Below are positions 27,856 through 37,574 of a stretch of 64,000 nt of DNA, in pieces. Both the position numbers and the translations under genes were made by a program. How positions within the stretch are numbered: position 1 is the stretch's first letter; each line of letters starts with the position of its first letter. The notes beneath the pieces were generated by a model. It was not told the DNA's origin. It worked only from the letters and a program-made list of their open reading frames with translations, and did not search any database. The stretch is from Thalassospira sp. ER-Se-21-Dark. Its GTDB lineage: Bacteria; Pseudomonadota; Alphaproteobacteria; Rhodospirillales; Thalassospiraceae. Where the stretch lies: positions 124,001-188,000 of the forward strand of contig NZ_VDEZ01000006.1 of assembly GCF_017922435.1 (NCBI RefSeq), written 5' to 3'.

Positions 27856-28112
27856 ATAAGGGTAACTCGTAAATTGGAGGCTGCAGACAGCTGGGACTTC
27901 GCCCGGTGAAAATTAGTAATCAGGTCTGCGCCTTGCAGTTCTGGAAGCACCCGCGTAGCTGGATACTTCAATGCGTTCTTGGGTTAACCACTCGACAGTA
28001 GGGGCGTTAATTCCCCTCTACGCTTCTGGAGCGATCAAATAACAGCCACACCATGCGCAGAGTTTTACCCCCTTGTCAAACAGCTTATTTTTGACAGCCC
28101 CGCGTTTTACGC

Positions 28113-28149
28113 ACAACGGCACAGCAGAATTGCGCTGCCATGCCGTTGT
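28113..28149. other. Stem-loop in the helicase upstream region
   Basis: ACAACGGCA and TGCCGTTGT pair around an inner CAGC/GCTG stem, 31 bases beyond the NPC-repeat gene stop. No T-run follows on either strand, so it is an RNA hairpin or weak terminator. In the rest of 27856-28179 I see nothing. Confidence 0.4.
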
Positions 28150-28179
28150 AATTTCAAATGCATACTGCCTTTGGCGGCA

Positions 28180-28764
28180 TCAATATGCCGCACACGGGTT
28201 CCCTGCCCCGCACGGATTATAGGCCGCACATGGATTGCTGACAGCACATGGGTTACTTGCCGCTGGCGCGCACGGAGACGCGGCACACGGGTTATAAGCG
28301 GCACACGGATTTCCTGCCGCACATGGGTTCGAAGCACTACACGGATTGAATGCAGCGCAGGGATTGGCGCTGCATGGTGCAGCGGCGCAGGGGTTAACCG
28401 AGCGCACACCGCAGGGGTTAAAGCCACCGCACGGACTGGAAGGACTGCAAGGGTTTCCTGCCGCACACGGGTTGTAGGCCGCGCACGGATTGGCCGCACA
28501 CGGGCTTGCCGCACAAGGATTATAGCCCGCACCACATGGATTCGCACCGCACGGGTTATAGCCAGCCGCACACGGGTTTGCCCCGCAGGGATTTGCGGCA
28601 CAAGGATTTGCAGCGCACGGATTACTGCCTGCCGCCGGAAGTTTGGCCGGGGCCGGATTGGCAACGGCCGGGATATTTGCGGTGTGGCTGTAGTGATCCA
28701 GCGCAACGGCACCGGTTGCCGCAAGGAAGACCGCACCAAAAAGAAGTGTGTTTTTCTCGCTCAT
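28180..28764 (-). CDS. Cysteine-rich NPC-repeat protein, exported or membrane-anchored
   Basis: 194 residues, not assigned to a named family. After MSEKN comes a hydrophobic segment (TLLFGAVFLAATGAVALDHY, signal peptide or anchor), then a Pro/Ala linker, then from about residue 48 to the end an almost pure repeat of NPCAA/NPCGA units with short inserts (AAY, AAG, SAS). I count 25 cysteines, each preceded by Pro: 21 in NPC, 3 in SPC and 1 in APC. There are almost no charged residues. Its ATG overlaps the stop of the YeeE transporter gene (ATGA), so it is translationally coupled to it. A role in binding sulfur species or soft metals outside the cytoplasm is an inference from composition and context. 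Confidence 0.85.
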   Translation of the reverse strand: MSEKNTLLFGAVFLAATGAVALDHYSHTANIPAVANPAPAKLPAAGSNPCAANPCAANPCGANPCAAGYNPCGANPCGAGYNPCAASPCAANPCAAYNPCAAGNPCSPSSPCGGFNPCGVRSVNPCAAAPCSANPCAAFNPCSASNPCAAGNPCAAYNPCAASPCAPAASNPCAVSNPCAAYNPCGAGNPCAAY

Positions 28765-29972
28765 TTCCGGAAACCATCCATTCCAAAGACAGGACGCAAT
28801 GCAATGCCGATCCAGCTTCCGGCAAAGGCCAGCACAAACCACAGCCAGCCATGCACACTGCCCGAGGCGATCCCGCTAAAGAACGCGCCGATATTGCAAC
28901 CAAACGCCAGACGCGCACCATAGCCCATCAAAAGCCCGCCAATAGCGGCCGCGATAAGGGATGCAACCGGAACGGAAACCTTCGGCGCGAACTTGCCGGC
29001 GAGGGCTGCCGCAAACGCCGCCCCGATCACGATGCCGAAATTCATCACCGAGGTATTATCCTGCAGGACCGAATTGCCAAGCGCCCGCGCCGGGCCAGCC
29101 CAGTTCCAGAATTCCCAGGTTTCAACCGGAACACCAATGACCTGCGCGATCTTTGCGCCCCACAGGCCAAAACCAAAGGTGATCGACCATGGGTGGCCTG
29201 CGATCAGAAGCGTTGCGACATTGAGGCCTGCCAAAAGCAAGCCGGTCCAGACCAGCGGCCACGGACCATGGATGAAACGCGCAATGCCCTCGCGCGGGAC
29301 ACTTGAAACAACCTCAAGCCCGCCATGGGCACGCTTTTCAACAATCACGGTCAGCAATGCGACCAACGCCAAGCCGCCAAAGGTCACGGCAAGACCACCG
29401 CCAACACCATATTCACGACCAAGGCTCATAGGCGGCAAGGATGGCAGTTCAAGCCACATCGGCAAATGGGCCGTCCCGATCACCGCACCGATAATAAAGA
29501 ACACGAGCGTGATCAGCATCCGTGCACTGCCGCCGCCAACCGTGAACAGCGTGCCCGAACCACAACCACCACCAAGCTGCATGCCAAGACCAAACAAGAA
29601 TGCCCCGATCAGAACCGACATCCCCACAGGGGCCACCGCACCAACAACCGATCCCCCCAGCGGGTTGCCAAGCGACAGCATCGGGATAAAGGCCGCCGCG
29701 GCAACCCCGATCATCAGAAGCTGCGCGCGCAAGGCACGGCCGCGCTTTTCAACCGAAAACCGTCGCCAACCGCCCGTGAAACCAAAGGATGCATGATAAA
29801 GCGCAATGCCCAGCAATCCGCCAAGGCCGTACAGAACGGCCTGTTTAAGGTCAACCGCCTGTGAAATGGCGATCCCGACAAGGACAAACAGGACTGCGGT
29901 GATGGCAGCCGGTCCTTTGTCAAAGGTGAAACCCGGTGTTGCCGCATTTGCTTTTAAGGTCGTTTCAGACAT
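28761..29972 (-). CDS. YeeE/YedE-family sulfur transporter
   Basis: 403-residue membrane protein with about ten transmembrane helices. The YeeE/YedE family includes thiosulfate importers in which conserved cysteines line the path; here Cys137 in LGGGCGSGTLF and the Cys in LAFGCNIGAFFSGI near the C-terminus occupy the two repeated motifs. It lies between the rhodanese gene upstream and the NPC-repeat gene downstream, so uptake of thiosulfate or a related sulfur compound is likely. The ATG at 29972 is chosen over a TTG four codons earlier. Confidence 0.88.
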   Translation of the reverse strand: MSETTLKANAATPGFTFDKGPAAITAVLFVLVGIAISQAVDLKQAVLYGLGGLLGIALYHASFGFTGGWRRFSVEKRGRALRAQLLMIGVAAAAFIPMLSLGNPLGGSVVGAVAPVGMSVLIGAFLFGLGMQLGGGCGSGTLFTVGGGSARMLITLVFFIIGAVIGTAHLPMWLELPSLPPMSLGREYGVGGGLAVTFGGLALVALLTVIVEKRAHGGLEVVSSVPREGIARFIHGPWPLVWTGLLLAGLNVATLLIAGHPWSITFGFGLWGAKIAQVIGVPVETWEFWNWAGPARALGNSVLQDNTSVMNFGIVIGAAFAAALAGKFAPKVSVPVASLIAAAIGGLLMGYGARLAFGCNIGAFFSGIASGSVHGWLWFVLAFAGSWIGIALRPVFGMDGFRK

Positions 29973-30078
29973 GGTGAGGCTCAATAACCTGAAATCAGAT
30001 ATCTAAATGAAAACGGAACCGGCTGCCCGGTTCCGTCCAGAATGTTCGCGGCCTGGTGGAAGCCGTATGGTTATCCGG

Positions 30079-31002
30079 TTATTCCGGGATCACCATTTCA
30101 CGGTTCGGATCCGCCGCCCATTCGGTCATGGAGCCATCATACATCGCCGTGTTCTTGTTGCCCATCACTTCGGAAAGGCCAAACCATGCGACCGACGCCC
30201 AGTGACCGGTATTGCAATAGGTGATTTCCTTGCTGTCCTTGGAAACACCCGCGTCCGCCACAAGGCTTTCGATCACGTCAGCGGCAACAAAGGTGCCATC
30301 CTGATCGTTATAAAACTTTGACTGCGGAATGTTTTTCGCCCCCGGAACGGCACCCGGACGGGCGACAACACCGCTTTTTGCTTCGCCCTTGAACTGCGAA
30401 ACCGGACGGGCATCGACAAGTGCAACACCCTCTGCGCGCGCCTTGGCAACATCATCGGCGGTCGCAACAAGTTCAGGACGGAAATTGGCATTGAACGCAA
30501 CGGCCTTTGGCACGACCGGATCGGTCGAGACTTCCTTGCCAGCGGCAAGCCAGGCGCGCTGACCACCATCAAGGATGGTAACCGCGTCATGACCAAGCAC
30601 CTTGAAGGTCCAGTACACGCGGGTGGCAGAACCGAAGTCGGAGCTGTTCTGGCCGGCCGGAACGACAACAACCTGCTTGTCATTGTCGATGCCAAGTGCA
30701 CCGATGCGTTTGGAAATCACATCAACCGGCGGCAGCATGCCAACCACATCATTGACCTTTGCCCGCCAGCCAAACTTGCCATAAGGCGCAAAGACGGCAC
30801 CCGGAATGTGGCCAGCTTCATAAGGGTTGCCGTCCTTGGTAAGCGAGCGGATATCAACAACAACCATCGACGGGTTATCAAGATTGTCCGCAACCCAGTT
30901 GGCATCAACCAACGGTTTTTCGGTAAGACGTTCCGCCTGCGCAGCACTTCCGGCAAAGACAAAAGTGACCGCCGCAACGGCAGAAAGAATAAGGGAACGC
31001 AT
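30079..31002 (-). CDS. Periplasmic thiosulfate sulfurtransferase (two-domain rhodanese)
   Basis: 308 residues: signal peptide 1-23 (cleavage after AAQA), an N-terminal inactive rhodanese domain (VVVDIRSLTKDGNPYEAGHIPGA) and a C-terminal active domain with the catalytic Cys in TYCNTGHWAS. Moves sulfane sulfur from thiosulfate or persulfides to thiol acceptors. GGAG lies 8 bases before the ATG at 31002. First gene of a probable rhodanese-YeeE-NPC-repeat operon; secretion places it on the same side as the NPC protein. Confidence 0.92.
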   Translation of the reverse strand: MRSLILSAVAAVTFVFAGSAAQAERLTEKPLVDANWVADNLDNPSMVVVDIRSLTKDGNPYEAGHIPGAVFAPYGKFGWRAKVNDVVGMLPPVDVISKRIGALGIDNDKQVVVVPAGQNSSDFGSATRVYWTFKVLGHDAVTILDGGQRAWLAAGKEVSTDPVVPKAVAFNANFRPELVATADDVAKARAEGVALVDARPVSQFKGEAKSGVVARPGAVPGAKNIPQSKFYNDQDGTFVAADVIESLVADAGVSKDSKEITYCNTGHWASVAWFGLSEVMGNKNTAMYDGSMTEWAADPNREMVIPE

Positions 31003-31041
31003 GGGGCTGTCTCCAATGATCAATTCATCATGATTTTGTGC

Positions 31042-31073
31042 ATTATACCTAATTCATCAAAAATAATTGTCAA
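31042..31073 (-). promoter_or_regulatory. Possible promoter of the sulfur operon
   Basis: On the minus strand TTGACA (31073-31068) and TATAAT (31047-31042) are perfect hexamers, but 20 bases apart. A nine-base direct repeat AATTCATCA occurs at 31022 and 31051 and overlaps this area; it could bind the TetR protein encoded just upstream. Confidence 0.4.
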
Positions 31074-31173
31074 TGCAATCCATATTACATTTATAATTTG
31101 TATTAACTACTGACAACACAAGAATGTACGTGCGGCGCAATTCTGAACGAAGGGCTTTAGGGATAAAGCGTGA

Positions 31174-31908
31174 TCAAGGCCGAAGATTATTGAGATAGCG
31201 GGCGAATTCGCGCGCGAATGAATCCTGGGTTTCCAGATTGCGCAAGGCAGGCGGCCGGGTCAGGAACCCGTGCAGGGCGGCAATGATGAATTCCGCAACG
31301 GCCGAGGGTTCGATATCGGTGCGGACGGTTTTGTTGAACTGCGCCTTGCCGATGTGGGACGCAAGCCCGCGCCGCCAATACCGATACACACCATCGATAC
31401 GCTTGCGCAGATTTTCATCAAGCTCCCCGGCACCGGATGCCAGACGCGCCAAGGGACATCCGCCTGCCAGCATTGCCGGTGCATTTTCGCCACCCAATCG
31501 ATCCACCTGCCCCATCAACACGGGCAATATATCTTCTGCCCCTTCAAGATCATCCAGCCAGACCTCGTCAACATATCCCGGCAGGCATTCCTCGATCACG
31601 GCGTTGATCAGTTTGGCCTTGCCGGAAAAGTGGTGATAAAGCGCGCCTTTCGTACAGCCGCTTTGCTCAAGGATGTTGCTGATTGACGCCCCGCCGAACC
31701 CGGCCCGGCGGATTTCGCCAAACGCCGCGTCCAGAAGCTTCTGACGGGTGGCATCCGGATTGCGGATCCGTTTGGGAACGAGTGCTGTTTCGGACGAACC
31801 ATCAAGCTCCATGCTTTCGCCGACTTCAAGCACATCATCGTCATGACCTTCATCAGGACGTGAAATGCGGGAAAGGGCGGCAGAGAAGCTAAATGGTTCT
31901 TTTGACAT
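31174..31908 (-). CDS. TetR/AcrR-family transcriptional regulator
   Basis: About 244 residues with an acidic N-terminal extension, then the helix-turn-helix (AAFGEIRRAGFGGASISNIL, SGCTKGALYHHFSGKAKLI). The C-terminal region has GGCPLARLAS, a Cys-containing segment common in TetR_C proteins. Same strand and upstream of the rhodanese gene (170 bases), so it is the likely regulator of the sulfur operon. The start is uncertain: the ATG at 31908 has no good ribosome-binding site, and the frame is open back to a TTG at 31989. Confidence 0.85.
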   Translation of the reverse strand: MSKEPFSFSAALSRISRPDEGHDDDVLEVGESMELDGSSETALVPKRIRNPDATRQKLLDAAFGEIRRAGFGGASISNILEQSGCTKGALYHHFSGKAKLINAVIEECLPGYVDEVWLDDLEGAEDILPVLMGQVDRLGGENAPAMLAGGCPLARLASGAGELDENLRKRIDGVYRYWRRGLASHIGKAQFNKTVRTDIEPSAVAEFIIAALHGFLTRPPALRNLETQDSFAREFARYLNNLRP

Positions 31909-32121
31909 CGCGCCGTTCTGTTTTTTTGATTTGAACCGGGGATTGGAACCCGTAACTTTCAGGTTCCACTGTTTTTTTCGTGCCGTCAATCATACTGGTG
32001 TTTAGTCAAAACATCTGCATGGCGACGAACATCACGCAGCCCCTTGCAATTCAGTGCAAAGCGTACTCTATTGTTCGGCCATGCCCTCTCGGGCGAGCCC
32101 CAAACATCCGTTGGATCGAAG

Positions 32122-32889
32122 ATGCAGCTTGATTCCATCGCCTTCGTTGCAGCCGAAACCAAAATCGCACAGGATGCGATGTATCGGCTAAAACACAGAT
32201 ACGGCCACATTGCGCCCGACAAGGCCGACGTGATCGTAGCCCTTGGCGGCGACGGTTTCATGCTGGAAACCCTTCACCGCTATATGGGCCGCAAGGTGCC
32301 GATCTATGGCATGAACCGGGGCACGGTCGGATTTCTGATGAATGAATTCCGCGAAATGAATTTGACCGACCGCATCGCAGAGGCCCAGACGGTCGAGCTG
32401 CACCCGCTTCAGATGGAAGCCCACACCGTTTCGGGCGAAAGCCTGTGTGCGCTGGCAATCAACGAAGTGTCGCTTTTGCGTGAAACCCGTCAGGCCGCGA
32501 AACTGCGTATCAAGGTGGATGGCGTTGAACGTCTGGCCGAACTGGTTTGTGATGGCGCGCTTGTCTGCACCCCGGCCGGAAGCACGGCCTATAACCTGTC
32601 GGCACATGGTCCGATCCTGCCGATGGGAAGCGGGTTGTTAGCGCTAACACCGATTAGTCCGTTTCGCCCGCGTCGCTGGCGTGGCGCGCTTTTGCCCCAT
32701 GGCGCAGAAGTTGTCTTCCAGATCGAGAACCCCGAAAAGCGCCCGGTTTCGGCCGTTGCCGACTATACCGAGGTTCGCGATGTCTCGAGCGTGAAAATCC
32801 GCGAAGACCGCAGCATGAAAATCAAGCTGCTGTTTGATCCGGAACACAATCTTGAAGAACGTATCCTCAAGGAACAATTCGTCGAATGA
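32122..32889 (+). CDS. nadK: NAD kinase
   Basis: Phosphorylates NAD to NADP with ATP or polyphosphate. 255 residues from the ATG at 32122, the typical alphaproteobacterial length. The catalytic GGDG motif is at 42-45 ([10 protein letters not shown]), NEVSLLRE follows, and the Gly-rich [16 protein letters not shown] loop is present. The stop overlaps the argE start (ATGA). An open frame upstream to 32044 is not family sequence. Confidence 0.95.
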   Translation: MQLDSIAFVAAETKIAQDAMYRLKHRYGHIAPDKADVIVALGGDGFMLETLHRYMGRKVPIYGMNRGTVGFLMNEFREMNLTDRIAEAQTVELHPLQMEAHTVSGESLCALAINEVSLLRETRQAAKLRIKVDGVERLAELVCDGALVCTPAGSTAYNLSAHGPILPMGSGLLALTPISPFRPRRWRGALLPHGAEVVFQIENPEKRPVSAVADYTEVRDVSSVKIREDRSMKIKLLFDPEHNLEERILKEQFVE

Positions 32890-34064
32890 CCACCGCCGCA
32901 CTTGCCCCGTCAAAAAATACCATTGAATGGTGCCGCAAACTGATCCGCCATCCATCCGTCAGCATGACGCCCAATCTGGCGCTGATTGACGAGGTAAAGG
33001 CATTCCTTGACGGTTTGGGCTATGACACGCTGGTTGTGCGCGACCCGACGGATACCAAGGCCAACCTTTATGCCACCATCGGCCCGGACGTTGCGGGCGG
33101 TGTGATCCTGTCAGGTCACAGTGACGTGGTCCCGACCGAGGGCCAGAAATGGGCGTCCGATCCCTATGAGATCGATATTCGTGACGACAAGATGTATGGC
33201 CGCGGCACGTGTGACATGAAGGGCTTTCTGGCCTGCCTTCTGGCGAAGGCCGAAACCTTCAAGAATGCCGATCTGCGCGTACCGATCCATCTGGCTTTCA
33301 CCTATGACGAAGAAGTTGGCTGTCTGGGTGTGCCCAGCTTGGTTGAGGCGATTAACAACCTGCCGCACAAACCGGCCATGTGCATTGTCGGTGAGCCCAC
33401 CGAGATGAAGGTCATCACCCAGCACAAGGGGAAGTTTTCGGCGCGCGCGCATTTCGCTGGCCGTTCCGGGCATTCGTCGTTGCCGCGCGAAGGGGTCAAT
33501 GCGGTTGAATTTGCAGCCGAACTGGTGGTGTTCCTGCGCAAGCTTGGCCACGAATGCCGCGAAAACGGCCCGCATGATGACGAGTTTGAACCAAACCACA
33601 CCACCTTCCACACCGGTGTGATCAAGGGTGGCACGCAGCTCAACATCATTCCGCAGAATTGCTTTGTCGATTTTGAATTCCGCAATCTGCCCAATGATGA
33701 TCGCGAAGCACTTAAAGCCAAGATTTACGAGTATATCGAAAATACCCTTCAGCCCGAAATGCGCGAGATCTATGATGATGTTGGCATCGAGGTTGAAGTG
33801 ATTTCCGATATGCCGGGCCTTGCCACTGGCGATGATGAGGAAGTCACCAAACTTGTCATGGCGCTCACGGGTGCGAACACCACCGGCAAGGTCAGCTTCG
33901 GCACAGAGGCCGGCGCATTTTCCGCCCTTGGCGATATCCCGACCGTGGTCTGTGGCCCGGGCAGTATCGAACAGGCCCACAAGCCCGATGAATTCATCGA
34001 GCTTGATCAGTTGGGCCGCTGCGAAGTGTTCCTCGACAAGCTTCTGGCGGTTTTGGTCAAGTAA
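32886..34064 (+). CDS. argE: Acetylornithine deacetylase (M20 metallohydrolase)
   Basis: 392 residues. Releases ornithine from N-acetylornithine in arginine synthesis. Zinc-binding and catalytic segments: [15 protein letters not shown] (His and Asp), [13 protein letters not shown] (metal-bridging Asp) and DEEVGCLG (catalytic Glu and metal Glu), plus the dimerisation-domain [16 protein letters not shown]. The acetylornithine assignment over related succinyl-diaminopimelate enzymes is by overall similarity ([30 protein letters not shown]). Translationally coupled to nadK. Confidence 0.87.
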   Translation: MTTAALAPSKNTIEWCRKLIRHPSVSMTPNLALIDEVKAFLDGLGYDTLVVRDPTDTKANLYATIGPDVAGGVILSGHSDVVPTEGQKWASDPYEIDIRDDKMYGRGTCDMKGFLACLLAKAETFKNADLRVPIHLAFTYDEEVGCLGVPSLVEAINNLPHKPAMCIVGEPTEMKVITQHKGKFSARAHFAGRSGHSSLPREGVNAVEFAAELVVFLRKLGHECRENGPHDDEFEPNHTTFHTGVIKGGTQLNIIPQNCFVDFEFRNLPNDDREALKAKIYEYIENTLQPEMREIYDDVGIEVEVISDMPGLATGDDEEVTKLVMALTGANTTGKVSFGTEAGAFSALGDIPTVVCGPGSIEQAHKPDEFIELDQLGRCEVFLDKLLAVLVK

Positions 34065-34069
34065 CCGGC

Positions 34070-34606
34070 TTAGCGGAACTCGGCCATCATATGGTGGAGC
34101 TCATCCCAAAGGCTACCCGCAAAGCTGCGCAATACAATCAGCTCGAAACTGTCATCCTCAACGCGGGTGATCATCGCCCCGATATGCCCGATCTGGGTCA
34201 TGGCCGACTGACCGATGGCATATTGATCGGCTGACAGATCGACCATGGTGCCCTTGGCCAGAACCGTGCGCGATGACGGCCCGGACAATATCATGCGCAC
34301 CCGCCCGTGCGTCTGATCGGCCAGTGCGAACTGGTTGGAAAGCCCCGCCTGAATTTCCGTCAGCCGCTCAGAAGAAACATCCGCATCCCCCACCCAGAAC
34401 CATTGATTTGGCGCGGATTTCCGCACATCCGCACCAAGTTCCGGGGCGATCTTTGCAAGCACCTGTTTCAGGGCCGCTTCATCGCTTTTGGCATCGCCAA
34501 GCACATGGATCACAAAGCCCCCCGTCACCGGGGCAAGATTGATCGCGGCACCCGCTGCGACGCTGGGCGAAAATGCGCTACGGTTTTCGAGTGGATAATC
34601 ACGCAT
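34070..34606 (-). CDS. Sarcosine oxidase-like gamma subunit (probable N-methylglutamate dehydrogenase)
   Basis: 178-residue small subunit of the heterotetrameric sarcosine oxidase family, with NQWFWVGDADVSSERLTEI, ALADQTHGRVRMILSGPSSR and the C-terminal VLRSFAGSLWDEL. The ATG at 34606 overlaps the alpha-subunit stop by eight bases. Last gene of the B-D-A-G operon. Given gmaS and mgsABC in the same cluster, it is probably MgdD-equivalent rather than part of a true sarcosine oxidase. Confidence 0.85.
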   Translation of the reverse strand: MRDYPLENRSAFSPSVAAGAAINLAPVTGGFVIHVLGDAKSDEAALKQVLAKIAPELGADVRKSAPNQWFWVGDADVSSERLTEIQAGLSNQFALADQTHGRVRMILSGPSSRTVLAKGTMVDLSADQYAIGQSAMTQIGHIGAMITRVEDDSFELIVLRSFAGSLWDELHHMMAEFR

Positions 34607-37574
34607 GGAGCTTCTCATTTTCCGGATCGACAAAGGCAGAATTGCACAGGATGCCGGTGACAGTCGTTCCGGCCAATCCATTCCAGATGACCACTTCCTC
34701 ACCAACGCGCTCGGGGCCGTTTTTCACCAGCGCCAGACCAATCGCATGGCCAAGCGTCGGTGAATGACACATCGAGGTGACATACCCCTGATCATTGGCA
34801 AGACTGACATCATCGCCGGGATTAAGAATGTGCGATCCGGTGGCGAATTTATCTGTCGGTGATTTCGGCTTGATCCCGACAAGCGCCGGACGATCTGGAT
34901 CCACCAACCCTTCACGCAGGTTCATCACCCGGCCAATGAAATCATCCTTCTTGGCTGACACCATCCTGCCCATGCCCAGATCGGCCGGCGTGACAGTGCC
35001 ATTGATTTCTGCGTGGGTGACATGGCCCTTTTCAATCCGCATGACGCCGAGTGCCTCGGTCCCGTATGGAGTGATACCGAATTCTTCCCCGGCAGCCATG
35101 ATCGCATCAGCAACGCTTTCGCCATATCCGGCAGGCACGGCAATTTCAAAGGCCAACTCGCCGGAGAACGAAATTCTAAACAACCGCCCCTTAAGCCGCC
35201 CGCCAAACATCGATACTTCGCGTGCGGCCAGGAACGGGAAGGCCTCGTTCGAGATATCCTCGTCAATGATTTTGGACAGCACATCGCGGGACTTGGGCCC
35301 GGCAATCGCCATCTGCGCCCATTGATCGGTTGCCGATGCCATACGGACATCAAGCTCCGGCCACAGCACCTGCGCACAGAATTCAAGATGGGTCAGCACC
35401 CCGGCAGCAAGAGCGGTCGTGGTGGTCATGAAGTAATGATTTTCGCCAAGGCAACTGGTCGTGCCGTCATCATACACAAAGCCATCCTCGCGCAGCATGA
35501 TGCCATAGCGCGCCTTGCCGACAGGCAGTTTAAGAAACGCGTTGCAATAAACCCGGTTCAGGAATTCTGCCGCATCAGCGCCAAAAATCTCGATCTTGCC
35601 AAGGGTCGAAACATCACAGATGCCAACCTTGGTCCGCACCGTGCTGACTTCACGATCCACGCTGTCGCGCCAGAAAGTTTCGCCATCCTTGGGGAACCAG
35701 CTTGATCGATACCAAAGCCCGGTTTCGACAAACCTTGCACCATTGCGCTCTGCCCAACCATGCAGGGGGGATTTGCGCACTGGCTGAAATTCCATTCCCT
35801 TGGATGCCCCCACCAGCGCGCCAAACGATACCGGCGTGTAGAACGGGCGGAAGGTTGTCGTGCCGATTTCACCGGGTGAGACACCCTTGTTCTCGGCCAG
35901 GATGCCAATGGCATTCACATTCGATGTCTTGCCCTGATCGGTTGCCATGCCATTGGTGGTGTAGCGCTTGGCAAGTTCGACATGATCATAGCCTTCGCGC
36001 ATGGCAAGGGTAATGTCAGACGCAGCGACGTCATTCTGATAGTCGACAAAGGCCTTTCCCTTGGTCGATGCGACATGCCAGATCGGCTGGATGTGATCGA
36101 CTGTTTCCGCGGTCTGCTCGACACCCGGAAGTGATGCGGCCTCGCCCATCACACCCAGTTCCGCCAGCGCCTTGACCGCGGCAACACCGCCGTCAGCAAA
36201 ACAGGCCGCAATACCGGCTTTTCCGGCAACTGCCCCGCAGGGCGTCATGCCATCGGTATTTTCTGGCGGCATGAAACCGACATGCGCGTCCGACCAGACC
36301 GGTTTGCCACCGCGATGACAGGCCAGATGCACAATCGGGCTGTATCCGCCTGATACGCCAAGGGCATCCACCGCAATCACCTCGTCACGGCCGTCATCAT
36401 GGCGGACGGTGATGGACTTGATCGCCTTGCGACCTGCAGTATCGCGCACCATCGCACCGGCAATCAGGCGCGCCTTACCGTCATAATCGATATTCGGGCA
36501 GGTGCGCGGATCAATGATCGCGGCGACCTCTATACCACGTGCCTCAAGGTCCATCGCGGTCTGATAGGCCTGACTGTTATTGGCAAACAACGCCACCCGT
36601 TTGCCCGGCGCCACGCCATAAGCATTCAAATAGGTGCGCATGGCACCCGCCATCATCACGCCCGGGCGGTCATTGCCACCAAAGACAATCGGCCGTTCTT
36701 CCGCGCCTGTCGCCAGCACCACCTGCCGGGCAACGATCCGCCAAAGCCGTTCCATGGCGCGATGCGGATTGATTTCATGCTCCGGCAGATGCTTTTGCAC
36801 CCGTTCGACCGCGCCAAACACCTGATCATCATAGGCGGCAAAAACCGTGGTGCGTTTCTTAATCTCGACATTGGGCAGGGCGTGCAGTTCGCCAACAATA
36901 TCACCAAGCACCGCGTCTGCGGGCTTGCCGCCCAAAGGGCTGCCTTCAGCCAGGAAACCACCGCCAAATTGCGCCCCTTCATCGGCAATGATAACGCGCG
37001 CACCAGCCCGTCCGGCGGTCAGGGCCGCAGCAAGGCCTGCGGGTCCCGCGCCGATCACCAAAAGATCACAATGCGCCCAGCATTTTTCGTAATAGCCGGG
37101 ATCGGGGTCATAGCTTGCCCGCCCCAGACCTGCGGCCTTGCGGATCAGCGGCTCATACACCTTTTCCCAGAAGGCTGCCGGCCACATAAAGGTCTTGTAA
37201 TAGAACCCAGCACCCAAAAGCGGCCCGAGCAACCCGTTGGCCGCCCCTATATCAAAATTGACATTCGGCCAGCAGTTCTGCGATCGCGCTTCAAGGCCAT
37301 CAAACAACTCCGCCATGGTGGCACGGGTGTTGGGATCACGCCGCCCCTCACGGCCAATGGTCAGAAGCGCATTGGGTTCCGCCGCCCCGGCAGTCAGGAT
37401 GCCGCGCGGACGGTGATATTTGAAACTACGTCCGACCAGTTGCTTGCCATTCGCCAAAAGGCTTGATGCAACCGTATCCCCGCCAAAACCACTCAGGGCC
37501 TCACCGTTAAAAGTAAAGCATCGCACATCACTGCGATCAATCAGGGTACCGCCATCCATCCGGAAACTGGTCAT
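34599..37574 (-). CDS. Sarcosine oxidase-like alpha subunit (probable N-methylglutamate dehydrogenase)
   Basis: 991 residues. N-terminal ferredoxin-like fold with GSFKYHRPRG-type signature (VGRSFKYHRPRGILTAG), then an NAD-binding Rossmann domain (DLLVIGAGPAGLAAALTAG, about 170-190) and a C-terminal GcvT-like THF domain (about 600-990; FIGRVMNLREG, TPYGTEALGVMRIEKGH), which receives the methyl-derived carbon as methylene-THF. N-methylglutamate dehydrogenase and sarcosine oxidase share this architecture; the presence of gmaS and mgsABC favours the former. The start overlaps the delta-subunit stop (ATGA). Confidence 0.92.
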   Translation of the reverse strand: MTSFRMDGGTLIDRSDVRCFTFNGEALSGFGGDTVASSLLANGKQLVGRSFKYHRPRGILTAGAAEPNALLTIGREGRRDPNTRATMAELFDGLEARSQNCWPNVNFDIGAANGLLGPLLGAGFYYKTFMWPAAFWEKVYEPLIRKAAGLGRASYDPDPGYYEKCWAHCDLLVIGAGPAGLAAALTAGRAGARVIIADEGAQFGGGFLAEGSPLGGKPADAVLGDIVGELHALPNVEIKKRTTVFAAYDDQVFGAVERVQKHLPEHEINPHRAMERLWRIVARQVVLATGAEERPIVFGGNDRPGVMMAGAMRTYLNAYGVAPGKRVALFANNSQAYQTAMDLEARGIEVAAIIDPRTCPNIDYDGKARLIAGAMVRDTAGRKAIKSITVRHDDGRDEVIAVDALGVSGGYSPIVHLACHRGGKPVWSDAHVGFMPPENTDGMTPCGAVAGKAGIAACFADGGVAAVKALAELGVMGEAASLPGVEQTAETVDHIQPIWHVASTKGKAFVDYQNDVAASDITLAMREGYDHVELAKRYTTNGMATDQGKTSNVNAIGILAENKGVSPGEIGTTTFRPFYTPVSFGALVGASKGMEFQPVRKSPLHGWAERNGARFVETGLWYRSSWFPKDGETFWRDSVDREVSTVRTKVGICDVSTLGKIEIFGADAAEFLNRVYCNAFLKLPVGKARYGIMLREDGFVYDDGTTSCLGENHYFMTTTTALAAGVLTHLEFCAQVLWPELDVRMASATDQWAQMAIAGPKSRDVLSKIIDEDISNEAFPFLAAREVSMFGGRLKGRLFRISFSGELAFEIAVPAGYGESVADAIMAAGEEFGITPYGTEALGVMRIEKGHVTHAEINGTVTPADLGMGRMVSAKKDDFIGRVMNLREGLVDPDRPALVGIKPKSPTDKFATGSHILNPGDDVSLANDQGYVTSMCHSPTLGHAIGLALVKNGPERVGEEVVIWNGLAGTTVTGILCNSAFVDPENEKLHA

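Noticed and set aside
28180..28640. Regular short repeats resembling a CRISPR or tandem repeat array
   Set aside because: The periodicity is that of NPCAA codons in an intact reading frame; there are no constant-length repeats separated by unique spacers.
31925..31980. tRNA-like stretch with GGTTCAAATC and a TGGAACC/GGTTCCA hairpin before the TetR gene
   Set aside because: The putative T-stem cannot pair and no acceptor stem is present; it is more likely a leader hairpin. On the plus strand it is followed by T residues but no gene precedes it.
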